DNA from: Actinomadura madurae
GTDB taxonomy: Bacteria; Actinomycetota; Actinomycetes; Streptosporangiales; Streptosporangiaceae
DNA: 64,000 nt
Assembly (NCBI RefSeq): GCF_900115095.1
Contig: NZ_FOVH01000011.1
Span: 235,524-299,523, forward strand
Direction of reading: 5' to 3'
The position numbers and the translations under genes were made by a program. Below are positions 57,443 to 64,000 of this stretch, piece after piece (position 1 is the stretch's first letter; each line of letters begins with the position of its first letter). The notes under the pieces are model-generated. The model did no database searches. It was not told the origin of the DNA and saw only the letters and a list, made by a program, of their open reading frames with translations.

Positions 57443-60400
57443 TCAGCTCCCGCCCTCCTCGGCGCTTCCACCGTACGCGCCGTCCAGCCGGTCCAGCATC
57501 TCCTCCGCGGCGGCGCGCAGGTCCGCCATCGGCCCGGTCCGGTGGACGCGTGCGAGCCCGGCGGCCTCGGTCGCGGCCTCCCTCGCCTCCGGCGCCCGGC
57601 CGCTCAGCTCCAGGAAACGGGCGAGGTCCACCAGGCAACTCGCCAGCGGCACCGCGTACTCGCGCGGCGGCCCTTCTTCGAGCCCGCGGTACAGGGCCAC
57701 CGCCGCACGAGCGCGCTCGGCCGCCTCGTCCAGCCGGCCGCGGTCGCCGAGGCGGCGGGCGAGATCCTCCAGCGCCGCCGCCGGACCGGCGGGGGCGGAC
57801 AGGCGGCGTCCGCTGAGCCCGCTATAGATCTGCACAGCCTCTTGGACGGCTGCGAGCCCCTCGTCGCTCCCGGAAAGCAAGGCCCCGAGGAAGTGCAGGC
57901 CCTGCGCGAGGTTCTCCTCGTGGTTCTCCAGCCCCCCGGAGACCAGCTCACGGAAACCGAGCACGGCGTCGCGTGCGCTCACCGCCGCTTCGGTTCGCCT
58001 CCCGGTGACGGCTTGATGCCTGGCGAGGTTGAGAAGGCTCCGGGCCAGGGGACCGCTGAACACGCCGGGACGGCCCTGGACCAGACTCCGGTAGATGCTC
58101 GCCGCCTCGTGCGCGGCCACCAAGCCCTCCTCGAACCGGCTCTGGTTGCCCAGGAACGTCGAGTGGTTGTGCAGGCTCCGCGCGAGCAGCGCCAGGAAGG
58201 CGGTCGGCTGTTTCCGGCAGAGCCACCGGTAGATCGAGACGGCCTCGGCGGAGACGGCGATCGCCCCCGGCATCTCGCCCGTCAGCCCGCGCGTGATCGC
58301 GGACTTGCCCAGGCTGCCCGCGAGCGCGGACAGGAACGCGTCCGGACGGTCCTCCGCCAGTCCCCGGTAGATCGCCACGGCCTCCTCGACGACCCGCACC
58401 GACTCGCTGAACCGGCCCAGCTGGTTGAGCCGGTCTCCCAGGTTCGCGAGCGACATCGCGAGGTCCGCCGCGAACGCCGCCGGGTCGTCCGCCGCGAGCC
58501 GGCGGCGGATCCCGACGGCCTCCCTGATCACGTCCAGTCCGCCCTCGTGGTCGCCCAGCTCGGCCAGCCGCACGGACAGGTTGTTCAGCGCCGCCGCGAG
58601 GTCGGGGCGGTAGGCGTCCGGACGCTGATCGGCCAGCAACCGGTAGGCGGCCACCGCCTCCTGTACCGCAGCCAGCGACTCGCGCGAACGACCCAGCTCG
58701 CCCAGCTCGACCGAGTAGTTGTTCAGGGCCGCGGCGAGGTCGGCCCGGTAGGTCTCGGGGCGCTGCTCCGCCAGCGTCCGGTAGGAGGCGACGGCCTCCT
58801 CGATGGCGGCCGCCGCCTCGTCCCACCGGCCGAGCTCGCCGAGCCGCGTGGACAGGTTGTCCAGCGCCCCCGCGAGGCTGGCCTCGTACGCGCCGGGCAC
58901 GGTCGCGGTCAGCCGCCGCTGCATCCGCACGGCCTCCATGGCGGACTCGGCGGCCTGCTCAGCCAGGCCCAGCTCCGCCTGCCGGAGCGACAGGTTGTGC
59001 AGCCCGGCGGCCAACGCCGGCAGGTGCGCGTCCGGCTCCTCGGCGTCCAACTCCCGGTGGATCGCCACCGCCTCCGCCACCGCGGCGAGGCCCTCCTCCA
59101 GCCGGCCGAGCGCGGCGAGCCGCGCGGACAGGTTGTTCAGCGCGGACGCGAGCTCGGCGCGGTAGGCGCCCGGACGCTCCCGGTAGAGCGCCACCGCCTC
59201 CTCGACGGCGGCCAGGCTCTCCTGGCGTCGGCCGAGCTCCGCCAGCGCGAGCGCCTGCGCGTTCAGCCCGGACGCGAGCTGGGCCCCGAACGCCTCCGGA
59301 TGGTCGGCGGCGCGCCCGCGCAGCACCTCGACGCTCTCGACGAGCTGCCGCAGGCCCTCCTCGTGCCGGCCCATCCGCCCGAGATGGCCGGAGGAGATGG
59401 TCAGCGACTCCGCCAGCGCGTCCGCCGTGCCGGCGTCGCCGCGCTCGGCCGACAGCGTCCGGCGCAGCGCCACCGCCGACGCCGACGCCCGCTGCGCCTC
59501 CTCGTACATGCCGACGTTGGCGCGCCGCTCGCTGAGCCGCTCGTACAGGGCCGCCTGCCGCGCCGCGTCGCCGGCCGCCGCGGCGAGCCGGTCCGCGAAC
59601 AGCCGCTCGGCGAGCACGGCGCCCGCGATGTCGAGGTCGATGCGGCGCTCGCGCGGCAGCCGCTCCTCGATCGCCGCGAGGACGGCCGGGTCGGTGTCCG
59701 GCGCCTCGGCGAGCCGGAGCAGCACCGCGCCGCCCGCCTCGACCGCCGGGTCGGGCCTCTCCCGCAGGTGGACGTTGAGGACGCGGGCCATCAACGGCCA
59801 GCGCCGCGCGGTCTCCACCAGCACGCCGACCGCGGCGGCGCCCCAGCGGCCGTGCAGCAGCGTGCGCAGCGCGCCGGTCATCCAAACGTCGTCCTGGATC
59901 ATGAGGGCGAGGTAGTCCTCGGCGAGGCGGTCGGGGGAGACGGGCTGCAGGACGGTGTGCGGCCGGGCGGGCGGGTAGCAGTGCCGGTGGTCCCGCAGGG
60001 CGGTACTGGGCTCGCGAACCCCCAGCTCCCGGAGCAGGCGCTCGGCCTCGTCCTCCGGCACCGGGCCGATCAGCGAGGCGACGCACATGACCCGCTCCAT
60101 CACGTTCGCCGTGGTGCCGATGGTGCCGTCGGCCAGCTCCCGTTCCCAGTAGTCGCGCTCCTCCGCCCGCAGCAGCGTGGCCGGGACCGCGGAGCGGCGA
60201 TTCCGCCCTCCCCAGGACACGCGGGGATTCAGCACGGCGCTCAGGGCGGCCATCTGGACGGCGAGGACCTGCTCGAACGCCGGATCGTCGGCGAGCGGAT
60301 GCGTGAAGGCGCCCACCGCGACGTCCGGACGGCCGAAGAGGTCCGCGAACCAGGCGACCGCCGTCAGGAACCCCTCGCGCCGCATCCGCCCGTCCCCCAG

Positions 60401-61333
60401 CAGGGACTCCAGCTCCATCGTGGCGGTCTCGACGCCGCCGTGCCCGAGCCGGCTCGCCAGCGCCACCCACCAGGCGCCCGCGGGACGGGCGATGAGGAGG
60501 ACGCGCACCGTCCCCCACCTGCCCGACGCGCTCTCGCCGAGCATGTCCAGCAGGTCCTCGATCGGCCACGTCTCCGCGTAGTCCACGACGAGCAGCAGGC
60601 CCGCGGCATCGGGCTCGCCGGGCGGCGCGGCGTGCGGAGCGCCGCCCGGCGCGGACCGCTCGCCGTGCCGGGCCGCGAGCACCTGCCAGCCGTCCTGCCG
60701 TGACCGCCGGGCGAACTCGGCGGCCAGCCTCGTCTTGCCCTGCCCGCCCGGCCCGTGCAGCAGCAGCACGGTTCCCGCGTCCCCGTCGCGCCACGACCGG
60801 AGCCTGAGCAGCTCGTCCTCGCGTCCGGTGAAGGGGATGGACCGGCTGGCCGCCGCGAGCACCCTGCTCAGCGGCAGGCTCCACGGGTCCGCGATCTCCT
60901 CGGGCTCCGGCGGGTACGGGACGAGCGAGTAGGGAGGCGCGGGCTCGGCGGCCCCGGACCCGCCCCCGGTGTCCATGAGGACGGAGCGGTCGACGTTCAG
61001 CGGGATGGTGCGGAAGGGGACCCCGCCCTGGGTGACGAGGGTGAGGCACAGCTCGTCGCCCTGCGCGTCCAGCGCGTGCGCGACGAACGTCACCGGACCG
61101 TACGTGCCGCCGAAGCGGTGCACCACGAGGGTGGTGTCGCCGGCCGATTCCACCGCGAACCCCGTGCCGCCGTCGAGCATGCACCCGACGGCGTACTCCT
61201 CCTCGGGGTACGGCCACTCGTCCGGCGGCCCCTCGGTCTCCAGGTCGACGCTCACGCGGTAGCTGCCGCCCGGCTCGACGCGCGCGGGCCAGCTCACCAC
61301 GGGCCGGAGCCTGACCGCGGGGGCGTCCGTCAT
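57443..61333 (-). CDS. STAND-type NTPase with long TPR array
   Basis: 1296 residues. Residues about 1-125 are a beta-rich domain (VVSWPARVEPGGSYRVSVDLE). The NTPase begins around 165 (IPFTGREDELLRLRSW) with a P-loop LLLHGPGGQGKTRLAAEF and Walker B-like GLLLVVDYAETWP, the STAND pattern. The C-terminal 650 residues are some 15 TPR-like repeats of about 42-44 residues, many of the form AxLAxALNNLSxRLAELGRxEEGLAAxxEAVxxYR. ATGA overlap with the CHAT gene fixes the start at 61333; a longer open frame upstream is the CHAT gene's shadow. It probably senses a ligand by TPR and oligomerises. Confidence 0.9.
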   Translation of the reverse strand: MTDAPAVRLRPVVSWPARVEPGGSYRVSVDLETEGPPDEWPYPEEEYAVGCMLDGGTGFAVESAGDTTLVVHRFGGTYGPVTFVAHALDAQGDELCLTLVTQGGVPFRTIPLNVDRSVLMDTGGGSGAAEPAPPYSLVPYPPEPEEIADPWSLPLSRVLAAASRSIPFTGREDELLRLRSWRDGDAGTVLLLHGPGGQGKTRLAAEFARRSRQDGWQVLAARHGERSAPGGAPHAAPPGEPDAAGLLLVVDYAETWPIEDLLDMLGESASGRWGTVRVLLIARPAGAWWVALASRLGHGGVETATMELESLLGDGRMRREGFLTAVAWFADLFGRPDVAVGAFTHPLADDPAFEQVLAVQMAALSAVLNPRVSWGGRNRRSAVPATLLRAEERDYWERELADGTIGTTANVMERVMCVASLIGPVPEDEAERLLRELGVREPSTALRDHRHCYPPARPHTVLQPVSPDRLAEDYLALMIQDDVWMTGALRTLLHGRWGAAAVGVLVETARRWPLMARVLNVHLRERPDPAVEAGGAVLLRLAEAPDTDPAVLAAIEERLPRERRIDLDIAGAVLAERLFADRLAAAAGDAARQAALYERLSERRANVGMYEEAQRASASAVALRRTLSAERGDAGTADALAESLTISSGHLGRMGRHEEGLRQLVESVEVLRGRAADHPEAFGAQLASGLNAQALALAELGRRQESLAAVEEAVALYRERPGAYRAELASALNNLSARLAALGRLEEGLAAVAEAVAIHRELDAEEPDAHLPALAAGLHNLSLRQAELGLAEQAAESAMEAVRMQRRLTATVPGAYEASLAGALDNLSTRLGELGRWDEAAAAIEEAVASYRTLAEQRPETYRADLAAALNNYSVELGELGRSRESLAAVQEAVAAYRLLADQRPDAYRPDLAAALNNLSVRLAELGDHEGGLDVIREAVGIRRRLAADDPAAFAADLAMSLANLGDRLNQLGRFSESVRVVEEAVAIYRGLAEDRPDAFLSALAGSLGKSAITRGLTGEMPGAIAVSAEAVSIYRWLCRKQPTAFLALLARSLHNHSTFLGNQSRFEEGLVAAHEAASIYRSLVQGRPGVFSGPLARSLLNLARHQAVTGRRTEAAVSARDAVLGFRELVSGGLENHEENLAQGLHFLGALLSGSDEGLAAVQEAVQIYSGLSGRRLSAPAGPAAALEDLARRLGDRGRLDEAAERARAAVALYRGLEEGPPREYAVPLASCLVDLARFLELSGRAPEAREAATEAAGLARVHRTGPMADLRAAAEEMLDRLDGAYGGSAEEGGS

Positions 61334-62583
61334 GGCGAAGCCGCCCGAATCAGCCGGAGGGTGGTGTCCGGATGCCCGTAGTAGACGTACATGAAGCTCC
61401 AGAAGAACATCCTGTAGTCGTCCGGAGTACGGGTGTCCGGCCGGCCGGGCTCCGGCCGCATGCGCCGCGCGACGTCCGCCCGGTAATCGCGGAGGTAGCG
61501 GGCCAGGTTCTGGTCCCTCGCCGCCGCGTCCGCGACGAACTCCACCGCGAACTCGTGCGAGTGGTCGAGGTCGACATCTCCGAGCGTCGCGATGACGGCG
61601 CTCGCGCCCTCCCGGAGGAACTTCTGCGCGAAGCCGCGGGTGGGCGCCCGCAGATGCTCCCGGTCGTCGGTGATCGGACGGCCGGAGATGCACGCGTTGA
61701 GCAGGACGACCGCCCCGTTGCGCCGCAGCACGGGCAGCCGCCTCTCGATGAGCTCCTCCAGCACGACGCCGTTCAAAGTGAGGCGCTCGCCCGGCGCCCA
61801 CTCCCCGTGGCAGCGGATCATGAGCAGGGAGAAGGCGAGCAGCTCCTCCTCCACCTCCAGCCGCCGGACCAGGTCCTTGATCGCCTGCTCCCGGCCGGCG
61901 ACCTCGAAGTCGGCGTACACGTCGACGTCCGTGCGCATCGCCGCGTCCTCCATCATCAGGAGGCCGCCGTTCATCTCCCGCGGCGCCGCGCCGAGATGCC
62001 ACTCCTGCGTGTCGTGCGGCAGGCTCGTCCAGCGGCTGACGGGGACGAGCGCGCCGAGCCAGCCGTCCGGCCCCGCCGCGCCGGGCGGCGGCTCGTACCG
62101 GAACAGCTCCCACGGGATCTCGTAACCCGTCACATCAAACACGATGAGCTGCGCCCCGGCGTTCATCAACAGGTCGCGCAGCCAGCAGTTCAGGGCGAAC
62201 TGGTAGCCCGACCATTCCCCGATCCAGTGGAAGAGCCGCTTCCACTCCTCGTCGGGGACGTCGGCCTTCAGCCTGCTCAGCGCGAGCTCCGGGTGGGCCT
62301 GCTGCTTGTCCAGCGCGTCGCGGCCGTTGGCGCTCCGCACCTCGCCCCCGTGGTGGAAGTGCAACTCGAAGCTGCGCGGGCCGTAGGCGTTCGCCTTGAC
62401 GCACAGCAGCGCGACGTCGGGCGAGAGTTCGTGGTCGAGCGGCACCCGCCGGGCGCCGAACGCCCCGGTCCGCTCGCCCAGCACGTTCGCGGCGGGCACG
62501 TCCGCGGCGCCGGACGCGTCCGGACGGGGGCTCGGCTCGGGCGGGCGGCCGCCGTCGGCGCCCAGGAACTCCCGCATCGTCAC
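61330..62583 (-). CDS. CHAT-domain (caspase-like) protease
   Basis: 417 residues. The C-terminal half is a CHAT (caspase HetF associated with TPRs) domain: catalytic His in LLMIRCHGEWAPGERL and catalytic Cys in VVLLNACISGRP, followed by TRGFAQKFLREGASAVIATLGDVD and RMFFWSFMYVYYGHPDTTL. The N-terminal part (residues about 60-200) is alpha/beta (LCVKANAYGPRSFELHFHHGG). Family members cleave other proteins, for example gasdermins or Csx30-like targets, to cause cell suicide. Start GTG 62583 overlaps the upstream stop; ATG 62577 is possible. Its stop overlaps the STAND-TPR start. Confidence 0.92.
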   Translation of the reverse strand: MTMREFLGADGGRPPEPSPRPDASGAADVPAANVLGERTGAFGARRVPLDHELSPDVALLCVKANAYGPRSFELHFHHGGEVRSANGRDALDKQQAHPELALSRLKADVPDEEWKRLFHWIGEWSGYQFALNCWLRDLLMNAGAQLIVFDVTGYEIPWELFRYEPPPGAAGPDGWLGALVPVSRWTSLPHDTQEWHLGAAPREMNGGLLMMEDAAMRTDVDVYADFEVAGREQAIKDLVRRLEVEEELLAFSLLMIRCHGEWAPGERLTLNGVVLEELIERRLPVLRRNGAVVLLNACISGRPITDDREHLRAPTRGFAQKFLREGASAVIATLGDVDLDHSHEFAVEFVADAAARDQNLARYLRDYRADVARRMRPEPGRPDTRTPDDYRMFFWSFMYVYYGHPDTTLRLIRAASP

Positions 62584-64000
62584 GTGCCCCCGTCCCGCGG
62601 CGGAGCGATGATCACCGACCCGCCCAGGGCGTCCGCGAGCTCGAACGGCAGGCTGCCGTAGCGGCCTTCGTCCGGGGCGAGGACGGCGGTGCGGACACCG
62701 GGCAGCGACCGCACCGGCGCCGCCGCCCGCAGCGCGTCCCGCACGCCGCGATCCCCGACGGGGCCGCGGACCTCGCCGAGCAGGCTGCCGTCCAGCGGGA
62801 CGTTGCCCCGGCCGTCCGTCGCCACCACCAGCGACACCGGCACCGGGCCGCGGCGCAGCAGCCGGCGCAGCTCGGCGACCGCGAGGTCCAGCCCGTGCGC
62901 GAGCGGGGTGGCGCGGCCGGGGCGCCGCCGCAGCGACACGGGCAGCCGCGGGTCCAGCAGCGTCCGCGCCCGGTAGCGGACGGCGGCCAGTTCCCCGGGC
63001 GTGTCCCGGTGGCCGAACTCGATCACGGTGACGGCGGCGTCGTCGCGGTGGGCCGCGCGCAGGAACGCGGCGAGGCCGGGCCCGCGGTCGAAGTGCCGCC
63101 AGCAGGAGTGGTCGAGGACGAGGACGAGCGCCGCCCCCGGCTCGGCGGCGCGCCGCGGGCGCCGCAGGTCGGCCGGGCTGATCAGCAGCCCCGGCGGCGC
63201 GTCCGGCCGGTGCGCCCGCCGGACCGCCTGGAACTTCGCCGCCTCCACCACGGTCGCGACGATCGCGAGGTCGCGGGGCCCGGACGCCGGGCGCACGCCG
63301 ACCGGACGGCCGCGCAGCCGGCCCGCCCGGGTACGGCGGCCGGGCGGCGGCCGGAGCGCGCCGAGCCGGGGCAGGGCGCCGGGATCGTCCTCCGGATACG
63401 GCCACGGGCCGGCCGCCGCGGCGTCCGGCAGCGTGACGGGCTCCCCGGTCCGCGTCGCCACCCGCCGGCCGGCCCCGGGCGCGACCGTCTCCGAGCGGGC
63501 CCGCGCCCCCGTCGGTTCCCGTTCCGGGCGGCGGGGCGCGAGGGGTCCCGGCCCGTCCGGCGGCGGCTCCGGGACCGGAGGGGTGCCGGACCCGCCGCCC
63601 GGCACGGCGATGCCGAGCAGCGCCGCCGCCTCGTCGACGTGCGCCGCTCCGGTCCGCGCCGCTCCCGCGAAGCCCGCGACCGTCCGCGCGATCCGGGCGA
63701 GCGCCAGGTCGCGCCGCCTGCCGGGGCCGGGCGGCAGCAGGACGGGGACCCGCCGCAGCGCGTCCTCCGCGAGCGGCGGACCGTCCGGGGCGGCCTCCAG
63801 CGGCGGGACCGCGTGCAACAGCGCCGACTCCTCGTCCGCCCGGGTCGTCCGGCGCACCGCGTCCGCCGCCCGCGTCCACTCCGCGAGCAGCCGTCCCGCC
63901 TCCACCCGGATAGGGAACCGGTCCAGCAGGTGCGGCGACACGGTCGCGACCTCGGCGCGGGACGCGGCGGCGAGCCACCACGTCCGGGGCCGCCACCGGC
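62580..64000 (-). CDS. ChlD-like vWA protein, 3' part (cut by right edge)
   Basis: The last 473 codons; the frame is open to the window end. Just inside the edge, RTWWLAAASRAEVATVSPHLLDRFPIRV matches the helical lid of Mg-chelatase/MoxR AAA ATPases. A Pro/Arg-rich linker follows, then a vWA domain with MIDAS-like LVLVLDHSCWRHF (DxSxW, imperfect) and LVVATDGRGNVPLDG, as in ChlD/BchD. It ends IIAPPRDGGT and overlaps the CHAT start. The Rossmann part of the ATPase would lie beyond the window. Systems pairing AAA/vWA with CHAT effectors are known conflict modules. Confidence 0.85.
   Translation of the reverse strand, partial: RWRPRTWWLAAASRAEVATVSPHLLDRFPIRVEAGRLLAEWTRAADAVRRTTRADEESALLHAVPPLEAAPDGPPLAEDALRRVPVLLPPGPGRRRDLALARIARTVAGFAGAARTGAAHVDEAAALLGIAVPGGGSGTPPVPEPPPDGPGPLAPRRPEREPTGARARSETVAPGAGRRVATRTGEPVTLPDAAAAGPWPYPEDDPGALPRLGALRPPPGRRTRAGRLRGRPVGVRPASGPRDLAIVATVVEAAKFQAVRRAHRPDAPPGLLISPADLRRPRRAAEPGAALVLVLDHSCWRHFDRGPGLAAFLRAAHRDDAAVTVIEFGHRDTPGELAAVRYRARTLLDPRLPVSLRRRPGRATPLAHGLDLAVAELRRLLRRGPVPVSLVVATDGRGNVPLDGSLLGEVRGPVGDRGVRDALRAAAPVRSLPGVRTAVLAPDEGRYGSLPFELADALGGSVIIAPPRDGGT

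Noticed and set aside
61334..62113. A 260-residue N-terminal extension of the STAND-TPR protein
   Set aside because: The open frame upstream of 61333 is Arg/Gly-rich, overlaps the CHAT gene out of frame, and the ATGA overlap marks the true start.
1..64000. CRISPR array
   Set aside because: Direct repeats seen (25.7, 44.2 and 49.6 kb) are short or lack regular unique spacers, and no cas gene is present.

Overview
The window is very GC-rich chromosomal DNA from a filamentous or otherwise developmentally complex actinomycete. The support is indirect: a DUF397 remnant, a DUF574 methyltransferase, an AfsR/SARP regulator, F420-type luciferase-like oxidoreductase, SigE-type and SnoaL-tailed ECF sigma factors, GTG starts, leaderless-looking promoters and many Ser/Thr kinase and STAND genes. 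A member of the Streptosporangiales (for example Thermomonosporaceae/Actinomadura-like) fits, but no marker gene in the window settles the genus.

Region 1 (1-11.5 kb) holds the 5' part of a HTH-STAND NTPase cut by the left edge, a degraded DUF397 locus, a carotenoid cleavage oxygenase, two coupled membrane proteins divergent from a NarL-type two-component system, a dihydrofolate-reductase-like enzyme, a large AfsR-type regulator and a polytopic membrane protein. Region 2 (11.6-13 kb) is a complete IS256-family element whose inverted repeats and 8-bp target duplication can be read directly.

Region 3 (13-49 kb) is an accessory, regulator-rich stretch: many one- or two-gene transcription units with adjacent regulators (MarR, XRE, AraC, MerR, ECF sigma) and clear palindromic operators. 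Examples are MarR with a lipoprotein, MarR with a pirin, XRE-cupin with methyltransferase/MFS exporter, and OhrR. It contains decay: a thiL-like pseudogene with an internal deletion next to a truncated gene, and a D-aminoacylase operon gene with an in-frame TGA. Other notable items are an ECF sigma factor fused to a zinc-binding anti-sigma-like domain plus a membrane segment, an Orc1/Cdc6-like AAA ATPase next to an unusual CTAG repeat array, and a tRNA-Ser(UGA).

Region 4 (49.9-64 kb) is the most interesting part. On the plus strand five tightly packed genes encode a Ser/Thr kinase with a PQQ-type beta-propeller, a propeller pseudokinase, a vWA protein, a PP2C-like phosphatase and a membrane-anchored kinase: an expanded version of the known vWA/PP2C/kinase (TerY-P) triad. 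It converges, with 17 bp between stop codons, on a minus-strand operon encoding a ChlD-like vWA protein (cut by the right edge), a CHAT-domain caspase-like protease, a STAND-type NTPase with a long TPR array and a small protein with a glycine-rich C-terminal motif. This resembles NTP-dependent conflict (defence/programmed death) systems of multicellular bacteria. I infer that the plus-strand genes sense and relay a signal by phosphorylation and that the minus-strand genes assemble into a protease effector; nothing in the sequence proves that the two halves act together.
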